Assembly (NCBI GenBank): GCA_963680875.1
Contig: OY804590.1
Span: 17,978,886-18,042,885, forward strand
Direction: 5' to 3'
Source of the DNA: Bathymodiolus brooksi
Taxonomy: Eukaryota; Mollusca; Bivalvia; Mytilida; Modiolidae
DNA: 64,000 nucleotides
Numbering within the stretch: the first letter of the stretch is position 1; each line of letters starts with the position of its first letter. Shown piece after piece: positions 1-11,510 of this stretch. The position numbers and the translations under genes are program-made. The notes below the pieces were generated by a model, which was not told the origin of the DNA, ran no database searches, and was given only the letters and a program-made list of their open reading frames with translations.

Positions 1-3000
1 TTGTAATGGTGAGTATCACTCAACTTTATGACTGTACCTTAGATTGTAATGGTGAGTAGCGCTCACCTTTATGACTGTACATTAGATTGTAATGGAGAGT
101 ATCGCTCACCTTTATGACTGTACATTAGATTGTAATGGAGAGTATCGTTCACCTGTATGACTGTACATTAGATTGTAATGGAGAGTTTCAGTCACCTTGA
201 TGACTGTACCTTAAGTTGTAATGGAGAGTATCGCTCACTTTTATGACTGTACCTTAGGTTGTAATGGAAAGTATCGTTCACCTTTATGACTGTACATTAA
301 ATTGTAATGGAGAGCATCGCTCACCTATGACTGTACATTAGATTGTAATGGAGAATATTGCTCACCTATATGACTGTACCTTAGGTTGTAATGGAAAGGA
401 TCACTCACCGTCATGACTGTACCTTAGGTTGTAATGGAAAGTATCACTCACCTTTATGACTGTACCTTAGATTGTAATGGAGAGTATCGCTCACCTTTAT
501 GAGTTTATCTTATATTGTAATGGAGAGTATCGCTCACTTTTATGACTACATTAAATTGTAATGGAGAGTATCGCTCACCTTTATGACTGTAACTTGGGTT
601 GTAATGGAATTTATCACTCACCTTTATGACTACCTAAGATTGTAATGGAGAATATCGCACCTTTTTGACTGAACATTATATTGCAATGGAGAGCTCACTC
701 ACCTTTATGCCTGTACCTTAAATTGTAATGGAAAGTATCACTCACCTTTATGACTGTACCTTAGATTGTAATGGAGAGTATCGCTCACTTTTATGACTGT
801 ACCTTAGATTGTAATGGAGAGTATCGCTCACCTTTATGATTGTACATCAGATTGTAATGGAGAGTATCGTTCACCTATATGACTGTACATTAGATTGTAA
901 CTGAGAGCATCACTCACCATTATGACTGTACATTTGATTGCAATGGAGTGTGCATCATCTTTTTGACTGTACCTAAGATTGTAATGGAGAGTATCTCTCA
1001 CCTTTACGACTGTACCTTAGATTGTTATGGAGTGTGTGCATCATCGTTATGACTGTACCTAAGATTGTAATGGAGAGTATCTCTCACCTTTACGACTGTA
1101 CCTTAGATTGTAATGGAGAGTATCACTCACCTTGATGACTGTACCTTAGATTGTAATGGAGTGTGTGCATCATCTTTATGACTGTATCTAAGATTGTAAT
1201 GGAGAGTATCTCTCACCTTTACGACTTTGTACCTTAGATTGTAATGGAGAATATCACTCACCTTTATCACTGTACCTTAGATTGTAATAGCGAGTATCGT
1301 TCACCGTTATGACTGTACCTTAGGTTGTAATGGGAAGTATCACTCACCTTTATGACTGTACATTAAATTGTAATGGAGAGTATCCCTCACCTTTATGACT
1401 GTACCTAAGATTGTAATGGAATGTATCACTCACCTTTATGACTATACCTAAGATTGTAATGGAGAGTTTCACTCGCCTTTATGACTGTACATTAGGTTGT
1501 AATGGAGAGTATCACTCACCTTTATGACTGCACCTTAGGTTGTAATGGAATGTATCACTCACCTGTATGACTGTACCTAAGATTGTAATGGAGAGTTTCA
1601 CTCACCTTTATGACTGTACATTAGGTTGTAATGGAGAGTATCACTCACCTTTATGACTACATTAGGTTGTAATGGAATGTATCACTCTCCGTTATGACTG
1701 TACATTAGATTTTAATGAAGAGGATCGCTCACCTTTATGACTGTACCTTAGATTGTAATGGAGAGTATCACTCACCTTTATGACTGTATATTAGGTTGTA
1801 ATGGAAAGTATCACTCTCCGTTATGACTGTACATTAGATTGTAATGGAGAGTATCGCTCACCTTTATGAGTGTACCTTATATTGTAATGGAGAGTATCGC
1901 TCACCTTTATGACTGTACCTTAGATTGTAATGGAGAGTATCACTCACCAGTATGACTGTACATTAGGTTGTAATGGAAAGTATCACTCTCCGTTATGACT
2001 GTACATTAGATTTTAATGGAGAGGTTCACTCACCTTTATGACTGTACATTAGATTGTAATGGAGAGTATCGCTCACCTTTATGACTGTATCATAGGTTGT
2101 AATGGAAAGTATCACTCACCTTTATGACTGTACATTAGGTTGTAATGGAAAGTATCACTCACCGTTATGACTGTACATTAGATTTTAATGGAGATGATCA
2201 CTCACCTTTATGACTGTACATTAGATTGTAATGGAGAGTATCGCTCACCTTTATGACTGTACCTAAGATTGTAATAGAGGGTTTCAATCACCTTTATGAC
2301 TGTACCTTAGATTGTAATGGAGAGTATCGCTCACCTTTATGACTGCACCTTAGGTTGTAATGGAATGTATCACTCACCTTTATGACTGTACCTAAGATTG
2401 TAATGGAGAGTTCCACTCACCTTTATGACTGTACATTAGGTTGTAATGGAGAGTATCACTCACCTTTATGACTACATTAGGTTGTAATGGAATGTATCAC
2501 TCTCCGTTATGACTGTACATTAGATTTTAATGAAGAGGATCGCTCACCTTTATGACTGTACCTTAGATTGTAATGGAGAGTATCACTCACCTTTATGACT
2601 GTATATTAGGTTGTAATGGAAAGTATCACTCTCCGTTATGACTGTACATTAGATTGTAATGGAGAGTATCGCTCACCTTTATGACTGTACCTTAGATTGT
2701 AATGGAGAGTATCACTCACCAGTATGACTGTACATTAGGTTGTAATGGAAAGTATCACTCTCCGTTATGACTGTACATTAGATTTTAATGGAGAGGTTCA
2801 CTCACCTTTATGACTGTACATTAGATTGTAATGGAGAGTATCGCTCACCTTTATGACTGTATCTTAGGTTGTAATGGAAAGTATCACTCACCTTTATGAC
2901 AGTACATTAGGTTGTAATGGAAAGTATCACTCTCCGTTATGACTGTACATTAGATTTTAATGGAGAGGATCACTCACCTTTATGACTGTACATTAGATTG

Positions 3001-3715
3001 TAATGGAGAGTATCGCTCACCTTTATGACTGTACCTAAGATTGTAATGGAGGGTTTCAATCACCTTTATGACTGTACCTTAGATTGTAATGGAGAGTATC
3101 GCTCACCTTTATGACTGCACCTTAGGTTGTAATGGAAAGTATCACTCACCTTTATGACTGTACTTTAGGTTGTAATGGAAAATATCACTCACCGTTATGT
3201 CTGTACATTAGATTTTAATGGAGAGGCTCACTCACCTTTATTACTGTACATTAGATTGTAATGAAGAGTATCGCTCACCTTTATGACTGTACATTAGATT
3301 GTAATGGAGAGTATCGCTCACCTTTCTGACTATACCTAAGATTGTAATGGAGAATACCAATCACCTATATGACTGTACTTTAGGTTGTAATGGAAAGTAT
3401 CACTCACCATTATGACTGTACATTAGATTGTAATGGAGAGTATCGCTCACCTTTATGAGTGTACCTTATATTGTAATGGAGAGTATCGCTCACTTTTATA
3501 ACTACATTAGATTGCAATGGAGAGTATCGCTCACCTTTATGACTGTAACTTAGATTGTAATGGAGAGTATCGCTCACCTTTATGACTGTACCTTAGGTTG
3601 TAATGGAGAGTATCGCTCACCTTTATGACTGTACCTTAGATTGTAATGCAGAGTATCGCTCACCTTTATGACTGTACCTTAGATTGTAATGGAGTGTTGC
3701 TCACCTTTATGGCTG
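1..3715. repeat. 43-bp satellite array, about 86 copies
   Basis: Imperfect head-to-tail copies of a 43-bp unit built around TTGTAATGGAGAGTATC and CACCTTTATGACTGTACC, starting at base 1, so the array probably extends leftward. Variants (ATGGAAAG, TTTTAATGG, CTCTCCGTTATG, a 4-bp deletion giving GACTACATT) recur in fixed order, which gives higher-order repeats. No long ORF runs through it. It ends with a truncated copy near 3715. Confidence 0.97.
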
Positions 3716-3724
3716 ATCCTCTTC

Positions 3725-3746
3725 TTTGAATAAATCTTTATTCAAA
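3725..3746. repeat. Perfect 10-bp-arm palindrome at the satellite edge
   Basis: TTTGAATAAA at 3725-3734 and TTTATTCAAA at 3737-3746 are exact inverted copies separated by two bases, directly after the last satellite unit. It may be a small hairpin or a junction scar; no function is inferred. Confidence 0.7.
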
Positions 3747-3749
3747 TGA

Positions 3750-3965
3750 AATAAAGGCTAGAGAATACCGAAGGGGCAATCTGAAAAAGGGGGATAATCC
3801 AGAAAACCTGGCAACATATAGGGTACACAAAACGATGAAAAACAAAAACACTACACAATATGTGCTGGACACCACTATGCCCGAATAAACATAAATAATG
3901 CAAATAAGACAAACGTCCTCCTACAATACAAAATAAGTCTGTGACAAAAATAGGAAAATACCTCC
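3750..3965. repeat. Dispersed repeat family B, copy 1
   Basis: Contains AGAGAATACCGAAGGGGCAA, then a stretch like AACCTGGCAACATATAGGG and ACACAATATGTGCTGGACAC. Similar blocks in the same order occur at about 40262-40400, 47390-47550 and 56935-57062. The 47390 copy runs into a sequence resembling the 3' UTR of the Penelope-like element, so this may be the UTR of a sister lineage. The overlapping 77-codon minus-strand frame is not supported as a gene. Confidence 0.6.
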
Positions 3966-3983
3966 GTATATTCAAAATACAAA

Positions 3984-4697
3984 ATGTTATTTAAAAATAA
4001 TCTCAAATATTTGTTTATTATAGATTATTTAATTTCAAGCAGGAAGAACATAAGGTTCGTTGCTGTACCTTGTATAAAATACAACCGAGACATGGATCAT
4101 TCTGTCGAGTCTTGTCGATATCCTCATGTTTGTGCAAAGCACATTATCGGTGACGAATCATGTGACGAAAACACCTGTACGAAAAATCACAACTTGGTTA
4201 CTGATCAGTCACGTGACATTTTGGCTGATTTGGGATTCATAGCAGATGGCAACTACAACTCACTTCTGCAAACTTATGGTCGAAAATGTAGAAGCAAATT
4301 GAATGCAACTCCTCGTGATACAGTAACTGGTCCTTGCTGTTATTATAACTACAAAGGGTGTATGATCGGCGAGTTACATTGTCCTTTTACACACATTTGT
4401 AAGGATTGGTTTCATGGTAGCTGTCTAAATGAAAATTGCGAATGGTCTCATAACATACTGAATAAACAAACAAAACGTCTACTTCAGATTTTCAAGATTG
4501 ATACAAATCAACCAAATGACGTCATTCTTGCCAATTACCGGGAAATATATCCACATAAGAAATTCTTGTCACTACCAAATACCGCGACACCCAGAGCTCA
4601 GTTCTTCGGAGAAAATTGGATGTTTCTTGTGGGAAGTGTTATATTAGCAACCGCTATTGTGGTTAACAAACATCAGAGAATTATTGACAATCCCTGA
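3984..4697 (+). CDS. CCCH zinc-finger protein (ZAP/PARP12-like N-terminal type) with C-terminal membrane segment; probable terminal exon
   Basis: A 237-codon open frame. Two CCCH-type fingers are visible: C44-x5-C50-x9-C60-x4-C65-x3-H69, ending in HNL, and C133-x5-C139-x7-C147-x4-C152-x3-H156, ending in HNIL. Extra cysteines lie upstream of each (C30; C118, C119 and C126). The arrangement resembles the tandem RNA-binding CCCH fingers at the N terminus of ZAP and PARP12, which bind viral or CpG-rich RNA in vertebrates; that role is family knowledge, not shown here. Residues 212-228 (MFLVGSVILATAIVV) form one hydrophobic helix followed by NKHQR, a tail-anchor-like end. There is no PARP catalytic domain. 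Residues 1-20 are AT-rich and unlike the rest; a CAG acceptor at 4040-4042 after a T-rich tract suggests this is the last exon, starting near 4043. M37 (4092) is the other possible start. Transposon debris begins within 10 bp of the stop. Confidence 0.6.
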   Translation: MLFKNNLKYLFIIDYLISSRKNIRFVAVPCIKYNRDMDHSVESCRYPHVCAKHIIGDESCDENTCTKNHNLVTDQSRDILADLGFIADGNYNSLLQTYGRKCRSKLNATPRDTVTGPCCYYNYKGCMIGELHCPFTHICKDWFHGSCLNENCEWSHNILNKQTKRLLQIFKIDTNQPNDVILANYREIYPHKKFLSLPNTATPRAQFFGENWMFLVGSVILATAIVVNKHQRIIDNP

Positions 4698-4702
4698 GCT
4701 TA

Positions 4703-4842
4703 TTTAACTGTTAAGTTGAAATCATCATGACTTGATTAACCGTTATGGAATATCTGTGTCACAAATGACCACGGATATGTTTGTCGTAATCCTAATCCTT
4801 TTCTTTCCTCTTTCATGACTTGATTTGTAACCATCTGAGTTT
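4703..4842 (+). mobile_element. 3' fragment of the Penelope-like element
   Basis: TATGGAATATCTGTGTCACA, GGATATGTTTGTCGTAATC and CATGACTTGATTTGTAAC match, in the same order, the sequence downstream of the reverse-transcriptase relic at 53715-53880. The fragment starts a few bases after the stop of the zinc-finger ORF, so it may supply part of that gene's 3' UTR. Confidence 0.7.
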
Positions 4843-4927
4843 TATCTAATTGTGAATATCCATGATATAATTTATTTTTATAACATTATAACGTTTTTAT
4901 CTAAATGATACCTATTACTGTATTTGT

Positions 4928-4966
4928 GCTGAAATAGTGCTGAAAGTGGCGTTATACACCCATAAC
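4928..4966 (+). mobile_element. SINE family 1, 3'-end fragment
   Basis: TGCTGAAAGTGGCGTTATAC is the characteristic 3' end of the SINE seen in full at 20858-21103. Only about 40 bp remain. Confidence 0.6.
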
Positions 4967-5301
4967 CCTAACCCATCCCAATATTTGTAAATATGAATTA
5001 ACATTTTCAATGTTTCAGCCTTCATGTAGAAAAACACATCACTTAACTTTGATTTTTTATGAACAGTTTGCTAAATATGACCAATTTGTGTGAATATATC
5101 AATATTTGTATATTTAATTGAATTCAAATATGTTATTGAACAAAGTGCTATTATAAATGTATATACATGTATTGAAAGTGATTGCACATCAGACACAGCC
5201 TATGTAAGTGCTCTTCTACAATAATTACAGGATGTCAGATAACAAAATGTAATGTTAAAGGTCAAATTACATATAAGTTTTTTGTTAAATAATGAAAGGT
5301 A

Positions 5302-5467
5302 CAGTCAAACCTGTATTAAGAGGTCACCTTTAGGACAAAGCAAAATAAGTAGCCTCATAAGACATGTGACCTCTTAAAATAGGTTCACTTCATATGAAAT
5401 GTTCTATGACAGGACAAGGAAAAGGTGACCTTTTAAAACAGGTGACTGCTTAATAGAGGTTTGACTG
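5302..5467. mobile_element. MITE with TA target duplication (Tc1/mariner-like), 166 bp
   Basis: Begins CAGTCAAACCTGTATTAAG and ends CTTAATAGAGGTTTGACTG, inverted copies of each other, with TA on both outer sides. Subterminal inverted blocks (AGGTCACCTTT and AAGGTGACCTTTT) extend the symmetry. There is no coding capacity. A diverged relative lies at 57530-57707. Confidence 0.8.
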
Positions 5468-5738
5468 TATAATATAAATGTATGATTTAAATGTTAAATC
5501 CTTTTATTCGCTATGATTCAGGATTGTTTAACAATTTTCCCTTCATTTGTTATTATGTAGCTTTGGTTTAAATATAACTATTATTTTTAACACATGTAAA
5601 CAGTGCAAGGGTATCTGGATGCATCAAAGCCTTATTGTTTTTAATATCTTCACTGTTGCTTTACATTACATTAAAATATGTACATACGTAATAGTGGACT
5701 TTCAAATATATGATTAGGTCGTACAATCATCGTTTCAG

Positions 5739-6497
5739 TATCAATGAGTGGGGATTTTAAAGCTATGATATATCAATGAGTGGGGATTTTAAAGCTATGA
5801 TATATCAATGAGTGGGGATTTTAAAGCTATGATATATCAATGAGTGGGGATTTTAAAGCTATGATATATCAATGAGTGGGGATTTTAAAGCTATGATATA
5901 TCAATGAGTGGGGATTTTAAAGCTATGATATATCAATGAGTGGGGATTTTAAAGCTATGATATATCAATGAGTGGGGATTTTAAAGCTATGATATATCAA
6001 TGAGTGGGGATTTTAAAGCTATGATATATCAATGAGTGGGGATTTTAAAGCTATGATATATCAATGAGTGGGGATTTTAAAGCTATGATATATCAATGAG
6101 TGGGGATTTTAAAGCTATGATATATCAATGAGTGGGGATTTTAAAGCTATGATATATCAATGAGTGGGGATTTTAAAGCTATGATATATCAATGAGTGGG
6201 GATTTTAAAGCTATGATATATCAATGAGTGGGGATTTTAAAGCTATGATATATCAATGAGTGGGGATTTTAAAGCTATGATATATCAATGAGTGGGGATT
6301 TTAAAGCTATGATATATCAATGAGTGGGGATTTTAAAGCTATGATATATCAATGAGTGGGGATTTTAAAGCTATGATATATCAATGAGTGGGGATTTTAA
6401 AGCTATGATATATCAATGAGTGGGGATTTTAAAGCTATGATATATCAATGAGTGGGGATTTTAAAGCTATGATATATCAATGAGTGGGGATTTTAAA
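5739..6497. repeat. Perfect 32-bp minisatellite, about 23.7 copies
   Basis: The unit TATCAATGAGTGGGGATTTT plus AAAGCTATGATA repeats with no base differences that I can see from the first to the last copy. Such homogeneity implies very recent expansion or strong gene conversion. Every frame meets a stop quickly. Confidence 0.97.
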
Positions 6498-7189
6498 TGC
6501 CATGGGTTATAATTTTTACAAGCATCAGGTTTCTTTATCACTTATGCAAATTATTCTATGATCACTAGTAGATTATTTTTATTTTATTATTTCATTTTCT
6601 GTCTTAATCATTAATAAAAATGAAAAACAAATTATACCACACTGTTGGAACAATTCTCAGATTCAGTGGGAAAATCGTATTTGTTTATTTTTGTGCTATG
6701 ACCATTTATTGTATTTGTATATTTATTTGTTTGTGATATAAAAATTTGTTATGAAATGTAAGTTTAAATAGTAATGGTCATCAATTCCACCAATATCAAC
6801 AACACGAACAACCACCTCCCATCTTAACTCATTCAACACAAACAAAGACCACGACATATGACGTAGGAAATCCAAGTCCTGGCTGAAGACAGACACAACA
6901 ATGTGTTGTATTTGTATATTTATTTTTGCTTTGTTTTGTATGAAGACCTGATGAACTATTTATTGTATACATGTAGATATGTTGCACCACATTGTTAAAT
7001 AAAAGATATTAATAGCAAACCATACTAGGAACTAAATGAATAAATCTAAATGTTCATTTGTAGACGCTAAGGTTACATGTATCACATGTATTGGTTTTGT
7101 TAGTAGACAGAAGACGTTGCATTTTTCATGCGATCACAATTTATGTGGCAAAGTTATGTACTATGAAAGATATTAAAGATAGGGGTAAG
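6498..7189. other. Non-coding stretch, no gene seen
   Basis: AT-rich sequence. The block at about 6770-6830 (ATGGTCATCAATTCCACC and following) resembles one at 54170-54230, so it belongs to a dispersed repeat. No ORF or RNA gene is supported. Confidence 0.5.
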
Positions 7190-7440
7190 GGTTATGGTAT
7201 TTAACGCCACTTTCAATAATATTTCAGTTATATCGTGACGGTCAGTTTTATTGGTGGAGGAAACTGGAGTAGCAGGAGAAAACCACGTCCTGTCACAAGT
7301 CACTGACAAAGTTGATCACATAACCTTCAATCGAGTACACCTCGCTTTTAACGAGATTCGAACTCAAACTGTAATGGTGATAGGCACTGATCATACCGGT
7401 TATTGTAAATCCAACTGCAATATGATCACGACATTGAAAA
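7190..7440 (-). mobile_element. SINE family 1, near full length
   Basis: Read on the minus strand it has a tRNA-like head with a B-box-like GAGTTCGAATCTCG, a conserved body (ACAAAGTTTGTCAGTGAC type, then a CCGGTTTCC-type block) and the end TGAAAGTGGCGTTAAATACC. The 71-codon plus-strand frame inside is a by-product. Confidence 0.8.
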
Positions 7441-7774
7441 TAAATCGTCAAGTTATAATTGGTTGATAATGACGTTTACTATCTCACCTTTATGAACTTC
7501 TGCAATATAATGAAAAATACAAAATACCACACTGTAAGATCAAATACAACATCCAATTAAAAAAATCGTTTAGAAAGAGTCAAACATACATTTTCCTAAC
7601 ACACATATACATGACAACTCACTTTCCTAGGTTGGTATACGGATTATCCCTTTGGTATCTTCAAACTACTTCAGTAATTAGTTTTATGGCAGACATTAAG
7701 CAGTTCATTGTTTATTCATTTTGATGGCACTTTATTAATACCTGATGAAATTTTAATTAAGGTTTGATGCTGTT

Positions 7775-8135
7775 GCTGTTCACCACCAGTTTTTAGTGAG
7801 ATTCGTGTTGCTCGATCTTTAGTTTTCTGTGTACTGGGTTCACCACCAGTTTTTTAGTAGGATTCGTGTTGCTCGATCTTTAGTTTTCTGTGTACTGGGT
7901 TCACCACCAGTTTTTAGTGAGATTCGTGTTGCTCGATCTTTAGTTTTCTGTGTACTGGGTTCACCACCAGTTTTTAGTGAGATTCGTGTTGCTCGATCTT
8001 TAGTTTTCTGTGTAATGCTTTGTAGATCGTTGATTATCCTTTTGTACTTTTTTTTGGGGTCATTGTATTGTCTGTCATTCGCTTTACGGTTTCTGACTAC
8101 CCTTTTGGTATCTTCAAACTTTTCTTATCAATGGT
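7775..8135 (+). mobile_element. Penelope-like element 3' UTR with an internal 60-bp tandem expansion
   Basis: TTCGTGTTGCTCGATCTTTA, TTTGTAGATCGTTG, TTGTATTGTCTGTC and TTTTGGTATCTTCAAAC match the 3' UTR copy at 53930-54100 in order. The segment from TTCACCACCAG to GTGTACTGGG (7778-8015) is present in about four tandem copies of 60 bp (one of 61). Because 60 is a multiple of three, a 102-codon frame stays open; it is not taken as a gene. Confidence 0.85.
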
Positions 8136-8162
8136 AGATTATATATAAGAAAAATGAAGTAA

Positions 8163-8437
8163 GTCGCTGGATAGCTCAACGAAAGTTTAGAGAGAGATGG
8201 TCAACAAATTCAACAATATCATTACAGTGCCGGATTCGACTCAACAACTGAGTGTATTTATGCGGACCCGGTTATGCTCTCTGTGTCCGGAGAGTAATTT
8301 TTCCCATGTGGATGTTTTATTCTATACAACATCACGTGATAAAGTTTGTCTGCGAATAGTGGCAGATCTGTGGTTTTCTCCGGGCACTCCGGTCTTTCAA
8401 CCAATAAAACTAAAAGTGATATTAAACACCAATAATC
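8163..8437 (+). mobile_element. Diverged SINE family 1 copy
   Basis: A-box-like GGATAGCTCAACG near the start, B-box-like GCCGGATTCGACTC, then GATAAAGTTTGTCTGCG, GGTTTTCTCCGGGCACTCCG and the tail GTGATATTAAACACC. The head differs more from the other copies than the body does. Confidence 0.65.
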
Positions 8438-8749
8438 AGGACTGGCCATAGGAGGTGTGGGGTCCCATACAGTTATATAATCATTGCTATTCTCTGTAAA
8501 ACCTGCAGTGTCCTGTTGTGTGTACTGGAACAATCGAGGGGAGATAACTCTAACGCATGGCCCCTTAAGCACGATTTCGATTGGGAGCAATTAGGGAAGC
8601 TCGGTTATATAAATTAAACCTAGTTTACTAACTACGAAATGCAATCCCTCCGAAATGGACGCCTGTCTTTTGCATGATAAATGAAATACACATGTAGGTT
8701 CCCTTATTAATTATAATACGGGACGAAATTGAGTTTGTTTATTTGTTTG

Positions 8750-8985
8750 ATGTTTCAGTTGTATCGTGGTGGTCAGTTTTATTGGTGGAAATAACCGGAG
8801 TACCATGAAAAAACCACCGACCTGTCGCAAGTCACTGACAAACTTGATCACATAATATTGTACACCTCGCCCTGGTCGAGATTCGAGCTCACTACATCAG
8901 TGGTGATAGACACTGATTGCATGGGTAGTTGAAAATCTAACTACCATACGATCATGGTCACGATGGCCCCCGAAATTGATTGATT
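8750..8985 (-). mobile_element. SINE family 1, slightly truncated
   Basis: ATCGTGGTGGTCAGTTTTAT, ACCGACCTGTCGCAAGTCAC and the rest of the body are in the order expected for the minus strand. The 3'-terminal GGCGTTAAACACC is replaced by GTTTGATG. Confidence 0.75.
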
Positions 8986-10560
8986 TATGTGTGGTGAATG
9001 TCACCGCACAACATGCATAGATACATTTTTGTACTTGCAAAATATGAAAGATCAATAGCTGATGGTTGGTCTTTGGTGGCCCGTGGCAACATTTTGTTCT
9101 AAAGACACCCTCCCCTTTTTTTTCCATGTGGCTTTCGTGTCGGTTCGAGTGTCATATCTTAGCAAAATGACGTTAAGCTAAAATCGATCAATCAATGAAC
9201 TAATAGGCCTTTTCTACGCGATGCCATTTGAGTTCGGTTGACAAAAGACAAATATTTCGATTCTAAACTCCATGTAGTCGCAAAATTTATTAATGAATTT
9301 ATGAAAACCTTAGTCAGGTGGTGATGAATATTGCTGAAAATTGTTTTCTGAAAGTGAAAACTGTATTAAAACAGCAGCGATTTCTAAACATTGTAAGGGC
9401 AAATCTCAAGGTTGCTATTAGACAAACCTTACAGGAGATCACAATTCATGATTTGAAAGAGTTCTGTGTTGCAACGGGATGTTTAAATGTGCAGTGAATA
9501 TTATGTCTACGGACATCGGTCAGGAGACCTATTCGTATTAAAGGTGATGATTTATTTACTGTCCCTGCATGAAATTATGTTTTATTTTCTTTTTGTTCAC
9601 AATTACATCTTGATATTAGATAAAACATTTAATATCGATCATTTTGTTTGTTTAATTTCGTACACGTTTCATTGTTTACTATTTCTTAGTCCATAATTAA
9701 ACTCGGGAGGTGTGCGTGTTAAACATGATTTGATTGGATGTTTGTACACGTTCAGTGTGACGTGGTCAATTGCTATCGCTCGATTGGTTTTTCATCGTGA
9801 CGTACGATGTTTGCTTGAAGTGGGAATTTCCAAGGTCATGTTTGCGCAGGTCGGTTTACTCGTCCATGCATTGTCCATACTGAATTTTGACGGCTTGTAC
9901 TTAAATAATTTAAGCATATTTTTATTAATTAATAAATATTGTACAATAAGATAAATTTCAATATGATATGATACACATAATTAAAGGGATTCGAACACAC
10001 GCTTAATTTAAAATGCACATATATTTATACTATTTCTAAATATTATAAGAGGTATATATAAATTTGTTCAGAATATTAATGAGCATAAAATGTATTAATA
10101 GTCCTTCAAACAGGGGAGATAATCGACACATCGTCATCAGTGTCTATCGATCACCTGATATGGGTGGAAGTGTGTGTACACGGCAGTCAACTGGTCAGTC
10201 ATTTTAATGATACGAACATGTTTTAAGTGAATAACACAAAGGTAACATAATTTACTTATTATAAACATCATTTATTCATGATAAATTGAGTTTTGTCAAC
10301 TTTTACCAGATGTTGAATTTTCACAACCATTGCACGCAATGGAAAACGACAAGTGAAAAAAATAATAATCAAATAGTTTTGTTTAAAACTGTTACACATA
10401 ATATTTCAGATTATTTCCGTCTTACATAAGTCAGTATATTTTAAATTTTAGATAATAAAATCTTATGACAAGAAGAGAAAATACAAATAACCTTGGTCAA
10501 TATTTTGTCCTTGATATAAGACATATTAGTATACCTCAGTATATACTTTCTTAAAGCTTT
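8986..10560. other. Non-coding stretch, no gene supported
   Basis: AT-rich DNA with short chance frames, such as 9487-9696 and 9712-9954, that lack convincing starts, motifs or splice context. No repeat boundary was recognised. Confidence 0.4.
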
Positions 10561-10789
10561 TTTAAAGAAATAAAAATGCTATTGTTTCACATTTTTAACA
10601 CTGAGACTATTGACCGGTCCATAGTTTTCAAGACTATTGACTGCCGCTGAACTATTTACTGGCAATTTAAACAACTTTCGCAGAATTTTTAATTGGACGT
10701 CGCTTATTGGACAAACTACAGTAATTGATATGCGTGAGCCCCTGGCGTTATTGTCGCTAACAAGAAACCCGGAAATTTTTTCCAAAATC

Positions 10790-11045
10790 TCAGATTTAAA
10801 AAAAAAATTAAAAATTTCAAAAATTTCAAAAAAATTAAAAATTTTCATAAGATTTCAAAATTTTCACAAGATTTCAAAATTTTCACAAGATTTCAAAATT
10901 TTCCAAAAATTTCAAAAATTTCAGTTTACATAAAATTTCAAAATTTTCAAAAAAAAAATCAAAATTTTAAAATAAAGATTTCAAAGTTCAAAATTTCAAA
11001 ATTTTCACAAAATTTCGAAAATTTCAAAAAAATTCTAAATTTTCA
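10790..11045. repeat. Low-complexity AAATTTC repeat
   Basis: Degenerate iterations of AAAATTTCAAAATTTTCACA over about 250 bp. The overlapping frames on both strands are lysine/isoleucine/phenylalanine-rich artefacts. Confidence 0.9.
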
Positions 11046-11264
11046 TCAAACTTGTAGTCACCATGTACATTTATGTTGAAGTCTACTTTCTCAAAAGAAT
11101 CAAACTCTTATGAATGACTGGGGAAATAACATAGCAATGTCCATGAGACAATATTCAGATTTATAATGCAAAATACTGGCAAAAGATGCGTGATTTTATT
11201 GGTCTTTATCATTTTGAGGTGATCATTCAACTATGAGTCTAATGTTTTTCGGCATAATAAAATA

Positions 11265-11402
11265 CTTATAGACTGTATTCGGGAATAGCAAGTTTGTTGT
11301 CCCCTCGACCCTGACTATTGACCTCGGCTTCGCCTCGGTCAATAGTCAGTGTCTCAGGGACAACAAACTTGCTATTCCCTCATACCCAGTCAATAAGTAT
11401 AT
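11265..11402. mobile_element. Fold-back (near-palindromic) element, about 138 bp
   Basis: GGGAATAGCAAGTTTGTTGT and its inverse at about 11357-11379, TGACTATTGACC and GGTCAATAGTCA nearer the centre, and ATACTTATAGACTG with its inverse at the outside form one long stem. The loop is TCGGCTTCGCCTC. Confidence 0.85.
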
Positions 11403-11510
11403 ACTATTTACGGTTCAATAATCGGAATGTCGCTGTGTGGGTTTTCCCATAATAAATTGTGTGTGTCAGTAAAAGGAGATATTTATTATCATACATCCTA
11501 TTTTCTCACA

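Noticed and set aside
1..3715. CRISPR-like array
   Set aside because: Units are contiguous without unique spacers and the context is eukaryotic; the same holds for the other arrays in the window.
7829..8137. 102-codon frame
   Set aside because: Spans the 60-bp expansion of a retroelement UTR; the repeated peptide is a by-product.
10579..10933. Frames of 89 and 98 codons on opposite strands
   Set aside because: Half of each is AAATTTC low complexity; no start context or motif.
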